Shown here: positions 1 through 11,881 of the stretch, piece after piece | Layout of the letters: every line of letters starts with the position of its first letter | Numbering within the stretch: the stretch's first letter is position 1 | Assembly: GCA_032358165.1 (NCBI GenBank) | Contig: JAALGY010000013.1 | Location: forward strand, 248,001-312,000 | Direction: 5' to 3' | Length of the DNA: 64,000 nucleotides | DNA from: Diplosphaera chodatii | Lineage: Eukaryota > Chlorophyta > Trebouxiophyceae > Prasiolales > Stichococcaceae | Position numbers and translations under genes: made by a program | Notes under the pieces: model-generated | Seen by the model: only the letters and a program-made list of their open reading frames with translations | What the model was told of the DNA's origin: nothing | The model's database searches: none

Positions 1-919
1 TGCGTCGCCAGCCGCCTCTGGCTTCGACACGATGGCTGCATCCACCGTTACTGATGGCCGAGGATACCTGCGTATGGCCAAGTGGCATCTGCTTCATCAG
101 CACGCTTGACACCAGCATGCATCTGGTGTGTGCATGTTTGGACCATTATATAGTGCATTCGTCATGTGGGCCCTGGCATTGAGATCCCACTTGTAGCAGT
201 GCTCGCCAGACTGTGACGCCATGACCAGATGGGGCTGCCTGCTGACTGCGCGGCAATGTGAACTTGCTACCCCGGCGATGGATCTATGCAGCAGCACTGA
301 CGCCCGCAGCATGTACGTGCTCACCTGCATATGTACATCAGCCGGAGTGCTTGTGACGACATGATGATGCACTGGGCCATCAGCAGCAGGAGCGCGAGCG
401 CCAGTGCATCTCGTGGGGGTAATGGGAGTTCAGGTGTGGCAGACACTACTAGCTTGCCTGATCAGCGCAATGGGATGAGACCTGGTGTAGATAAATTTTG
501 CAGTGCTGCGCTTATGAGCTTGCTGTTGCACTGAGCAAACCCGCGGCGCTGAGGAGCAGTGTCGCTGATGGCGGCAGTTTCCGACAGATCGACAAGCAAG
601 GGGCAGGGCAAACACTTAAATTCATGTTACAATGTCAATTGTTCAAGTGCAGTGGGATTTGACTGGGTACAGTGGCTTCTGAACATTGAGATCGGTACTG
701 ATCAGTGAGTCAGCATGGCAATGCATCCGCTCAGCTCAGCAACACACAGTCGCTTGCTGACAAGTCTGCTTACAGAATTGCACGTGAGAGAAGCCGTCCA
801 CGGGCTTACATAGGCCTGTGCTGAGAGTCGCAGCGAACATGCATGTCCAAGGTTGATGCGGTGTTCCTTTGCACCAGCAGTGCGTGCCGCATCGCTGATC
901 ATTTTGATTGAGATTGCAG
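1..919. other. unresolved 5' region upstream of the first gene
   Basis: No exon could be assigned with confidence. The gene at 920-2209 needs at least one 5' exon, and its start and any signal peptide probably lie here or left of the window. One candidate is the ATG at 715 (+), open to a GT donor near 784, but its phase does not match the acceptor at 919/920. It is therefore not called. Confidence 0.4.
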
Positions 920-2209
920 CTGCCGCAGTCCTGATACCCGACAAGTCCTTGTGGGCGGAAATCATCGAGCTCGATGGCAGCAGCATCAGGTGAGGCATGC
1001 TGGAGTCAGGTGCAATCAATGCCATGCACCCAACCGTGCCGCGCACACACACTCCAGAACAAACCTTGCTGCAGGTACTCATTGTCAGGGCTCCAGCCCG
1101 GCACAGCTTATGAAGTGCGTGTTTCCTGGCCTGCCTCGGTGAGTCTAAGGCATACGATGCCACATCTGCCGGATGCCAGTCAACGTATGCCTGACCAGCA
1201 TATGTGCTGCTGCACCCGAAGATGCCCCGTCATGTACGCTGCAATTGCAGATACCTTCGGTGATCCTGCTGGACCTTGAAGTGGAGGACAGCACCTCTGC
1301 TCATCGGCGCCATGCACGGTGTGAGGAAGGGGTACCCTGTGTAGACTGCAGACTGCTGTTGCTGAGCACTGGATTCTGCTGACCGGTCAGTTTGCCCAGC
1401 AGGAAGCTGCTGGACACGGAGAAAGTGACATTCCGGGCAGATGATGCGAAGGTGCGATCCAAGTCCACACCCCTTCCTACAACTGTGGATGAGCAATAGC
1501 ATGGCTTATTCAGCTCTTCAGACCCAAAGCACTGATATCTGAGCCTCCCTGCCGCTCGCATGTGCAGGCCTACAGCGTGCGCATGCAGGCGAAGCGCCGC
1601 AGCCGGCATCGTGACGGCCCGGGCGGCGGCGCACGCCACCTGGTGTACAACATCGGTGCGACAGTCACCCAGGGACCAGTGCACCGTACATGCACCAGAA
1701 TTGGCGAGCTGTGCTGGGCGCCGTGCAACTGTGCATGCTCATCCTTGCCGGATGCAACCTTCCAGGCATAAGCACACCATCGCACTCATGCTGGCTGGAC
1801 AGCTTGCCGCCTTTGCTGCAGTGCTGGAGCCGCTGTGGCTCGGGCTGCCACAGAGCGCCTGGCCTGTGGCGTTCATGTGCGTTGCTGCAGTTGCGGTATG
1901 TCATTCTCGCGCATGTCTGCCGCGCCAATGGCACTTCTGCATCTGGTCGTTCTCCCCTTGTCGGCTGTAGCGTACAAGCAGCAGCATGCCAACTCGTGCC
2001 CCACCAATGCCCACAGCAGCTGTAAACAGCAGTAAGCGACGTCCAGATGTCATCACAGTGACGACGACGTGGCAGGCAAAGCGGTATCGCCCGTGTTGCA
2101 GGGCGTGGCGCTCATTGTGCCCTGGTGGGTGCAGCACGCGGTGCCGTGGGCGGTGGCATGGATCATCGGCAGCTCTGCCTGTGAGCAGCACCGTCTCAAG
2201 CCACACTAG
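920..2209 (+). CDS. membrane protein with FN3-like luminal segment, 5' end missing
   Basis: Seven phase-consistent exons were found: 920-989, 1075-1138, 1251-1318, 1403-1451, 1568-1655, 1822-1895 and 2102-2209 (stop TAG). The second exon reads YSLSGLQPGTAYEVRVSWPA, typical of an F/G-strand region of a fibronectin-III-like fold. Later exons give KLLDTEKVTFRADDAK, then a basic stretch, then YNIVLEPLWLGLPQSAWPV running into a hydrophobic segment (FMCVAAVA). A second hydrophobic segment follows (GVALIVPWWVQ to VAWIIGSSA), so I see two membrane helices at the C terminus. The arrangement of a beta-rich segment followed by a hydrophobic tail suggests a secretory-pathway membrane protein; that is inference. 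I do not recognise a named family. The N terminus is not resolved. Confidence 0.6.
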
Positions 2210-3403
2210 CTAGCAGGATGTGGTGTGCAGCGCCAGCAGCGGAGGCGGCTGCAGACAAGCACATGGCCATGCATCGAGTGAAGGTTGCATGCACCGCAGC
2301 TGTGTCAGCGGATGGTTTGGCTCTCCTTTGATTGTCGCTTTGGCTTACAGCTGTTACAATGTACGAGCGCGATGCAACTAGGCCGTTCACTCGCATCTCC
2401 GCGGCGCGGCCCTGCACACATGGTGCATGCCACCTTGCTGGACATGCGGGCGACCACATGTTGTGGGCGTGTGCGGTCTTTTGTACCGCCCCACCACGGC
2501 AAACCCCTCGCACGGGATGATAATGCATGCAGTGCCTGCCGCACTCACGCTCGGCCACGATGCAAGCAGCGGCCCTTCGTGAGCAAACCATGCAGCGCTG
2601 ATCGTCGCCTGAAAGCACGGCTGCGTCGGCTTTGAGACCAGTATCTGTGTGACCAGGTGCTACTACCAAATGTCGCTTCGGCGCCGATCGGCGTACGTTG
2701 CCGTTGGGGGCTGACCTCAACGGTGCTTGGCCGTGTGTCACCCGATGAATTGTTACATGCAGTGACGCACTGAACTTCGCCAGCTTGCGTCAGCTTCATG
2801 CGACCACAACACCGCCATCTGCGGCCATGCCTGCCATCAATCTGCACAGCCAACGATTCGAAAGTGCTTGCAGGCCGCAGCCTGCTGGACCAGCCACTTG
2901 TTTCATAAGCTCGCGGTGTGCGGGTCGATAGGTGCTCACGTGCCCAGCGCTCCACCTGGAAAGTCCTACACGTTTGGCCTGCACAAAACGCACTTTTCGG
3001 CGCTTGGTGTGCCTGGCCTCATCAGCTGGAGGCTTTCTCAACTGTGGCTGACTGTCAGCGCTACTGAGTGCCGACTCAAACCGCCGTGTGGGGACGCGTT
3101 TTTGTGCACTTTTTGCCACATCGTCTGACACGTTGCTGTGGCCACTGCGCCCGTCATTGCCTCTGTTGTACTTGCAGCAGCAGCTTGCGGCTACTGCGGG
3201 GCGGCTGACAGCGCGAGGCTGCAGCAGCTGCTGCGGTCTAGCGGAACGGACCACTTCTGTCCGAAGCAGGTCCTCCTCTGTCTGACGCCAGCGCCTGCGC
3301 CTGCAGCGATGCCTGCCGGGGCTGGATCTAGCCCTGTTGCAGACGGGCTGCCGCACCTGGGCACGCCCGTGACCAAGGTGGCCAAGCCAGGCAGGCAGGC
3401 GGG
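2210..3403. other. intergenic, no gene recognised
   Basis: About 1.2 kb between two plus-strand genes. An open frame at 3138-3407 (+) looks coding-like in composition. No exon joins it in phase to the upstream gene, which has its own stop at 2209. It may be 5' UTR of the gene starting at 3404. Confidence 0.4.
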
Positions 3404-6400
3404 ATGACTCCAAAAACAGCAGCGGCAGCGCTGCTGGCGGAGGCCGATAAGAGCAAAGAGGATGCTGCGACAGGTGACACCATGCGTAGCTATGAACTTG
3501 GGGTGCTGCAGCCTGCGGCCGTTCGTACAGCGCTCTAGCTCGCTCAGCGGTAGTGCTGATCACTGCTGGCAGTGAGTCGGGTGCCAGAGGCGATCCGCGG
3601 TCTGCATGCATCGGATCATATGTGTTTCAACCGTGAGCAGGCGCTTTGCTGTGCCTGGCGTGCGGGAAGGCGCTGGCGGACCGGGCCAAGTTGGCGCAGC
3701 ACCTGAAGGATGCGCATGCTGGCATCAACTCGCCTCCCAAGCACAATGGCCCGCCAGCCGGCCGCCGCTCCGCGCCCAGCTCCAGCTTCTCGCTGGCGGA
3801 TGTGCTGGAGGCCAAGATGCGGCGTGCCGCAGAGGCGGCGCGGCCGTCCAGCCCCGGCAAACCGCCGCCAACGCCGTCGCCGCCAAAGCCCCGTGGCGTG
3901 CAGGGCACACTCAAGGTAGCTTGCACAACATTCAGCACGCTCCCAGCTGTCTGCCCTGCATTGCATGTCGTCCAGACGCGCCCTTGCCGGATGGGGCGTG
4001 CCACTTGGGTCTGCATGCCAGGCCGGAAGCTTAGCAGCGGGCACCTGGACTGCTGGCAGCAGCAAATGAACAACCCGCGCTTCTGCCGTCTGCAGCTCAA
4101 TATGGGCGGGGGTGCCACGCCGGAGGAGGCGGTGCTGTGTGGCACAGAGCGCTCGAATGCAGCCCGCAAGCGTCCGACGGCCGTGAAGCGTGCGGTGCTG
4201 AAGGCACGAGCAACCCGTGCTGCTGCTCAGGCCGCCGATGCTGCCGTTGCCAAGGCAGCAGCCCTGGACGCGGCACGCGCCGCAGCTGCAGACGTGCAGT
4301 TCCAGTATCAGGTGTGCACCACTCGGAGCATATTCCACTCTCCCACCTCACCCATTGCTGCTGCAAGCAAGCTGTGTGAGGCAGGATATTTTCTTAAACG
4401 GGACAAGTGGTCTCCAAGAACGTGTGAGTGGAGTGGTTGCTGCAGCTGATGGTCAGAGGTGGCATTTGGACTGTACAGGCAGCAGTGGCGGCTCAGGAGG
4501 CTTCTGGCTTGGCCAGCAACAGCGCATCCGTCTGCACACAGGTGGCTGCCTTTGTCTGCGTTTATCTCCTGCCGGCCCGGGGTCCCTGCTGCTCTTTGGG
4601 CTGCACTGCACCACGAGGATGTCGTATTGTATCACTGTTTACGTGCTTCTGAGTGCTTGAAAACTGTGATCTTAACGTGCAGGTTCAGGTGCTAGATCTG
4701 GCCCGTGCTGAGGCATCTCGGCGTGTCTTAGAGGCGGAGGCGGCATCGCAGGTACCCTGTCAGCTTGATCCACTTGCTCAGTCAGCTCCTGATTGGCTGC
4801 CTGACTGCTTGCCGACATGTGCTCCTGAGCACAGCACCCACTCGCTCCCCTCCCTGGACCTCTGCAGTCTGTCATGCAGGCAGCGCAAGCTGCTGCAGCA
4901 GCTGCTGCAGGGCGGCTGCAGGCCTGTGTGGTCGTGCCGACTGAGGAAACCCTGGATGCTGTGGAGGTGAGGCTTATTCGGATCATGCATGCAGCTGAGG
5001 CGATGCACAGCCAGCGAGGTGCTGCCCTGTCTGGTGTGGATGCCGTCACTTGTGGAGGGGCACGCCAGCATGTGCGATCTGCTGCATCACGACTGCAGGT
5101 GACAGACGAGGAGGTGGCTGCAATAGCTGAATTGGAAGCGTCAGGAGCAGCCTCAGCAGCCGGAGGGCTGGCCCCTCCAGACTCAGGGGCCGCAGAGGTA
5201 GCTGTGGGCAGCCACACTTCCGCAGTGGCCCCAGAACCAGCAGCGCCGCTGCCCGCAGCAGAACAGCATGTTCCAGGGGCTGCAGCAGGTAGCACAGCAG
5301 GCGTTGGCACCGAGACAGGTGCCGGACATGGTGGCAGCGGCAGCGACGAGGATGACATGCTAGGAGACTCGGAGTCAGACGTCAGCAGCGATTCAGACGA
5401 TGGCGCGGGTCCCGGGCTGTCGGGATTTCAGGATGTGCTGTCGAGCTGGGCGACGGCTGCAGCGCTGCCCAAGCCCCCGGCCCGGCGTCCAAAGCCCAGC
5501 AAAGGGGCTGCGGCTGCCGCTGTAGTCAGCAGTGATGCTGGCGTCGCTGCAGGCAGGTCAGAACCAGCGCAAGCGGTGGTGGCGGGTGCTCAACACCGCC
5601 AGGGAGACGTAGCGGCGGGCGACGTAGCAGTCGCGCTGCCGGCTGAGCGGCGGCCACGGGCCACCAGCAGCGAGCACTCCTCGCGTGCCAGCGCAGAGTC
5701 CAGCGTCGCCAGCTGGCTGGCGGAGGCAAGCCTTCCGCGGGAGCCGACCATGCCGCAGCGCACACCGGCAGCGTCTGCCAGCTCAGCAGCGGCTGCGACC
5801 CCCGACTGGCTCGCCGGCAGCGACAGCGACAGCAGCAGCGGTGAGCGGCAGGCGCCGCAGCGGCGCCCCAGCGCAGCCACGACGGAAGCGCCAGGCACGC
5901 CCTCGCAGCAATCCGGTGCTCTGCCGGCGGTCTCATTATCGGAGGCGGCTACCTCAGCAGCACCTTCCCAGGTGTCGACCTCTCAGGTGTCCGCGTGCTC
6001 CGTCTCCCCACCCCGCAGCGCCAGCCTGCCGCCTCGGTCCGGCAGTGCAGCCTCAGCTCGCGCACAGCCCGCCTCGCTCCAGACGCTCTCGGCGCCGGCG
6101 GCTGCTGCGGGGCCGCTGGCCAGTCAGCAGCGCCCGCCACCGCCGCCTCCGCCACCGCCGCCGCAGCAGCAGCAACTCGAGTCTGTGTTCTCGGGCTTTG
6201 CCCCAGGCGCCAGCGGCGCGATGGCACTGATGCCTGCCCAAGCCTACATGGGCAGCTCACCCCTGGAGCAGCAGCGGCTGCTGCATCACGGCGGCAGCAT
6301 GCAACGCGCCGCCAGCCTGCAACAGCATCCTCAGGCCCCGCAGCAGCAGCGCCAGCTGTCGCTGCCGCAGCCTCAACCGCAGACGCTTGCCCACCCTGCA

Positions 6401-8746
6401 CTGGGGTTCCGGGCCGGGTCGGACCCGCAGCTGCTGCCCGCCCCTGCGCCGCCGCATCCCTTTGCTGCGCTCGCATCTGCCGACTGGCAGCCCCTGCACG
6501 CGGCTTCAGCTGCTCAGGAGGGTGCAGGTGTGCACCTTGCAGCCGTGTCGGCAGCAAGAGACAGCTGGAAGCAACCCTTTCTTGCACAGTTCCTGCCCCT
6601 GTAGTGGGTTGCTGAACCCCACCGCGGTGCCTGCACCTCGAGCAGTGAGTTTTCACACAATGCTAACATGCATCCCGACGATGCACAGGCGCCGGCGAAT
6701 ACGTGTGCGAGCTGTGCGCGGTGCGGGTGTCGGGGGCGCGCAACATGTCGCAGCACCTGTCCTCGGCGCGGCACATGCGGCGGGCGGCGACGGCGGCCCG
6801 CGGCATCGCCGCCGCGGCGGTAACGGCGCACGACGTCGCCCACCCTGGGGCGGCCGGCCAGGACCCGCTGCAGGGGGGCCAGGCGGCTGGCGGGGCGTCG
6901 CTCTCGCCGCTCGTGGGCAACTACTGCCAGCAGGTGGGCGCACTCTTGGAACCCGGCTGCTGGCAGCCGCTCGTCTGCTGCAAGATCTGTCAGCGTGTGC
7001 GGTTCCCCAAGCTGAGTGAATGTGAGCGCTGACTTGCAGATGCTGCATGCCAGATGGTCGCCTGCACTGACCCTCTGAAATTTGTTACAACTGGCTGCAT
7101 TCCCAGCGACGTGCTGCACACTATCCCCGTTCACCCGGGCACACCAGCATCCCTGCTGCACAGCAAAGTGCTGGCCACCCGATGCTGTCGTACTCAACAC
7201 TGCCTCGGATCATGCCGGCACTGGTCCGCAGGTGATCACCGAGGACATCGACCGGTGCGCGGCGGTGCTGCTGCACCAGCTGCTGCAGTGGCAGGAGCGC
7301 GCGCGGGCCGCGCGAGACGCACGCTCCGGCGGCCGCGTCGCTGCGAAGAAGCGCCTGGTCTCCGGCCTGCGGTGGGTGTCCGTCACACATGCTCCTGCCT
7401 GCTTGTGCAGATGCGTCAAGTGCATGCATGCGCACGCCCATCTCAGGCGTTGAGCGGCACACCCATGCAAGCTCTGGCAGATGCCCCGTCGGCCAAGCTG
7501 GATCCAGGTGGTCTGCTCTGGACCCGTGACATGGCCAGCTGTTCAGCACGAGCAAAGCACGTCGGTTGCTTGTATCTCGGCTGTGTTGAGCGGTTCCTTT
7601 GTGCTTGGCCTGGCAGGGAGGTGGCCAAGTGGGTGCGGGTGGGCAAGGCGCGCGCTGTGGTGGTGGCGCCCAACATCGAGCCCGCCGACGGGGAGGCTGG
7701 GCTGTCGTCGCTGCTGGGCGGGATTCTGGGGGACGCCGCCGCGCGCGGCATCCCGGTCGTCTTCGCGCTGTCCCGCAAGCGCATGGGCCAGGTGCAGCGA
7801 GCATGAGATGCAGGGCCTATGGCGTTGCTGGCAGCCCTCTCTGCGCAGAGCGGCAGAGGTCAACGCATGGCGAAGTCCAGTCGAGCCTTGTCAGGGTTGG
7901 TGTGGCAGTATATTGACGGCGTGGGAACATTGTCTGCAGTCCTGCAGTCCTGCTCCTCGGTCACGGGGTGCTCACCTCAGAAGGGTTGCAAGCGCACACT
8001 CAGTCTGACTCCTCTCCTGCGACGAGGCTGCAGTGAGGCTGCAGGTGATCCGTTGTGCTGCTGGATATGATACACAAGCAGTGCAACCCACGTGATTGAC
8101 CATGTGGTAATACCCTGCAGATCTTTGGCTGGAGCAAGAAGATGTCGGCGATCGCGCTGCTGGATGTGTCGGGCGCCGACGCTTCGTTCTCGGAGCTGGT
8201 CACCCGCGCGCGGGCCGCCGCAGCGCAGTGGGCGGCGGAGCACCCCGGCTTGGCAGCGCCAGCAATGGCGAGCGCCACGACGCCTCCCCCGCAGGTCCAG
8301 CACCTGAGAGCGTCATCCTAATTGCAAACCTGCCTGGCTGCTCCGCACTACAACCACGCGCCAGGATGTGAAGTGTTTCACCCCGGTCTGCCAGACAGAT
8401 CTACGGACACGATCATCAGAAACAAGGCGGGTCATGCACATACCTGCGAGAACAGCGATGTTGAGGCTACGACTGAATGATGCTACAGGAAGCCGAGCTG
8501 CAGCTGCAGCACCCCACATCGCAGGGCCTCGACCTGCAGATGCAGCAACAGCTGTCGGGCATTGCCCCCGCCGCAACCGCCTTCGGCATCGCGCCGCTGC
8601 TGCAGCAGGAGCAGGCGCAGCGGCAGGCGCTGCAGCTGGCAGCACAGCAGAGCCTGGAGCGCCAGCTATCGACGCACCAGCTGGAGCGCCAGGTGTCCGC
8701 CCGCCAGCAGCTCGAGGCTCAGCTGTCCGCGCAGCTGTCGTTGCGC

Positions 8747-8777
<31 letters not shown>

Positions 8778-11140
8778 AGCCGCCGCAGCAGATGGAGCGG
8801 CAGCTGTCAGCGCAGCTGTCCGCCCAGCTGTCTGGCCAGCTGTCTGGGCACTTGCCGCAGCTGCTGCAACAGCCGCCGCCGCCGCACCTGTGGCAGGCGC
8901 ACTCCGCGCTTCCAACCTCCCAGCTGCGCAGCGCCTCTCAGCCGCTGTACCCCAACGCCTCTGCGGTGCCCGGTTTCCATCCGCACAGCCCCCCTGCAGC
9001 GCAGGACTTCAGCATGCAGCCGATTGGGGCGTCAGGCTCCCTGCAGCAGGTGCCGGACGCCCTGGCCGGCATCGCCGAGGCCGCGGCTGCCGCTGCAGTG
9101 GAGCAGTATGCCGCCGCAGATGCAGCGAGGCAGCGGGATCCGCTGCAGGGCAGGAGGCACCTCAGCGCATCATCAGCACCTGGGTTTGGTTCTATGCATC
9201 AAGCGGCAGGGTTTGATCCAGGAGCTGCTGGGCTTGCGGGTAGGCCATTTTCTTCCGAGCTCCGTGTGTTGGGATCAGAGGCCATGTCACTGCTTCATCC
9301 TGGGCACCAACCTTTGCGCTGCAGAGCTTGCCTGTGCAGTCAGTGCAAGATGCGTTGATTGAGGATCTTGGGAACATACAGATATATCTCATGAGGTCTT
9401 GGGTACTGGCAGGTCCGCTGCACGGCGAAGCGTGGCAGCAGCTGCAGGCGGCTGAGCAGCAGCAGCAGCATATGGAGCAGCAGCGTCTGGAGTCTCACCC
9501 CTCACTGCCGCTGTGGGGCCGTCAGGTATGACATTTAGGGTTGACACCTAGATTTGTACTATACAAAACATTTGCTCCGACATGAGCTCATGCACTTTGA
9601 AGCCCAATGCGAGCTCGGGTGGCTCAGACGGCAGGGCCTGCAAGGCTAGCAGGGCTTGCAAGCATACCACAAATGACCTTGTGCCCCTTCTCTGCAGCAT
9701 TCCTTTACGTCGCAGCCGACGGCGCCGCCGGCACTGATGCAGCGGCAGCCACCCCCGCCACCGGAGCCTGCTCTACCGATGCAGCAGCAGCAGCAGCAGC
9801 AATGGCGGCAGCAGCTGCTGCAGCAGCAGCCGCAGGGCACCCACCTGCAGCTGCCGCCGCAGCAGCGCCAGCTGCTGCTGGAGATGGAGGCCCAGTGGCG
9901 CCAGCAGCAGCAGCTGCAGTCGCTGCAGAGCGGCGATGCAGGCGGAGTACTCAACGAGCTGCTGACGCTGGAGAGGCAGAAGTCGTCAGCGGACCGGCAT
10001 GCCTGGCCGCCTGCATCTGCCGAGGCGCGGGGCTCTGGGCAGGGTCCGCCGCCACAGGGCATGTCCATGGGTGTGGACTATCCACCCCAGGGCATCTCGC
10101 CGAGTGGTTCAGGGGGGAGCCTGCGCAGCCTGGCAGCCGAGGGGCGGCAGCAGTCGGCGCCGGTGGCCCTGCAGCAGCCGCGGCGGGGCAGCCCTGCCGC
10201 GGCCTTCTCCCCCACGCAGCTCCCGCCCCTGGGGCGCAAGAGCTCAGCGGCCACCCTGGAGCGCCGGGGCTCCGGCGGCAGCAGCAGCCGCCACAGCAGC
10301 GCGGGTGCCCTCTTGCCCGCCCGGGCCGCCAGCCCATACGGGGCGTCCAACAATCCCGTCGCTGGCGCGGCCTCCTCGCCCTGGGCCGCAGTGCAGCCGC
10401 AGCAGCTGTGGGCGGCGCGGCAGGTTGCCCTGGAGCAGCAGCAGCGGCAGGAGGGCGCCGCCGGCCTCGCTAAACCCTTCAGCCGCCTGCGCTCAACGTC
10501 CGACGCGCTCAGCTCCTCAGACCCGCGCCTGGACGAGATGCACGTCCGCCATGGCGGCGGCGGCGGCGGCAACGTGAGCGCCAGCGGCAGCCGCAGCAGC
10601 AGCGGCGGCAACGGCAGCCATGGCCAGCAGCAGCGCCCGCAGCAGCAGCAGCAGCTGCCGCCGCCGCACCCCTTCTCAATCAGCTCTGGGACTGGGTGGG
10701 GTGGCAGCCCTCCCCCAGGCGCATCTGCTTCGCCCCCTGGCAAGTCTCTTGCCACCACTACAGGGTACTCGCAGCCAGCCCTGTGGCAGGCGCACAGTGC
10801 GCCCGGACCCCACCCTGTGGCAGCCAACGCGACCGCACACAGCGCCTTCGATGAATTCGGAACGGCTGTGGCATTGGAGTCTGGCGACGGTGGTAGGACT
10901 AGCCTGGCCAGCAGCTACAGCATGGGGCCGGGGCTCAGCAGCGGCATGCAGAGCGGTGGCAACCTGCAGCACCTCGCAGCGCTGTGGAGCGATGACAGCC
11001 TGGGGCTGCTGAGCAGCGGCGGCGCTGCAGGTATCGCTGCAGCAGGCACTTCCACTTCAAGCGGGCGGCAGGATGATCGCCAGCAGCCAGCTGGCGTGAT
11101 GGCCAGCCCCTTCAATCCGTTTGACGACCACCGGGCCTGA
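3404..11140 (+). CDS. SBP2-like SECIS-binding protein with two zinc fingers
   Basis: Twelve exons in phase: 3404-3473, 3641-3915, 4096-4311, 4683-4751, 4868-6527, 6689-6933, 7232-7371, 7617-7791, 8121-8294, 8489-9239, 9413-9525 and 9698-11140, giving 1,776 aa. Residues ~846-1008 form an L7Ae/L30e-type RNA-binding domain of the SBP2 kind. KKRLVSGLREVAKWVRVGKA, VVVAPNIEP and GIPVVFALSRKRMG align by eye with the animal SBP2 core (GLREVLKHLK, VIISPN, FALNRKALG). SBP2 binds the SECIS hairpin of selenoprotein mRNAs and recruits the Sec elongation factor so that UGA is read as selenocysteine. Two zinc fingers precede it: C28-x2-C31-x12-H44-x4-H49, and a U1/JAZ-like C770-x2-C773-x12-H786-x5-H792. The rest is low-complexity Ala/Ser/Gln/Pro, with long Gln-rich tails after the RNA-binding domain. 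The ATG at 3404 was chosen because exon 1 joins exon 2 in phase; there is a stop in that frame 74 nt upstream. The domain call is strong, the SECIS role is inferred. Confidence 0.82.
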
Positions 11141-11881
11141 GGACGCTGCATCCCCGGCTGCGAATTGCCCCCAAGTGCCCCCAAGCGGGGAGAGACAGCG
11201 CTCATCATACCCGGATGCAGGCAGCACCCGTAGACAGGTTCAGGGCCGAGGGCTCTGGGCATGCGCACAGCCTTACAAGGCTGTGTCACAGCGTGGATTC
11301 ATGCCTTCCTTTGGCGCTGTCCGCATTTGTCAGCCTTTTTTGTTACGTGGCATTTGGCTAGGCAGCCCTGAGAATGTTTAGACACCCGCTACGTTAGACC
11401 ACAGTCTGATGCATCTTATGCTGTTGATGGCGGCTCTGCTGGACCCAGCAGCTGCAGCTAAAATTGGATCACACACAGGCTGATCCAGAGGATCAAGCGC
11501 ATGTGCACAGGATCCGTTTGCTGCCTGTTGTGGTGTGTCCGCTCTGCTGTGATGTCCTCTACCCATGTTTGCCTTGAGGCAAGGGTATTGATGAGCAGCT
11601 GGGTCTAATAACTTCATGTAGTATGTAGTATGATAGGATCTACTGTTCGGTATATATCCTGTTGTGGAATTTCATGCATGTGTGGTATGCTTGCTTACGT
11701 CAGGAGCGGCCTCGACAGCTGATCCGCAGTCCAAGGATGGCCCCCTTCCCCTTGCAGCTCATTCTGCACCAGCCCGCGGTGTGAGCGTAGCAAATTCATC
11801 AGCAGACATCCCAATGAGTGCTAGCTCGGACTCGAGATGGAGCAGTGGGTGTTCCCGCCAGTAGATTTAGCAGCGGTGACA
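11141..11881. other. intergenic / 3' UTR and 5' flank
   Basis: 740 nt between the SBP2-like gene and the first Pro-rich glycoprotein gene. It is less GC-rich than the exons. A short TAGTATGTAGTATG repeat lies near 11,620. No exon was recognised. Confidence 0.4.

Noticed and set aside
5526..6656. Arg/Ala-rich minus-strand frames opposite the SBP2-like gene
   Set aside because: Shadows produced by high GC content; the plus-strand exons join in phase and carry the domains.
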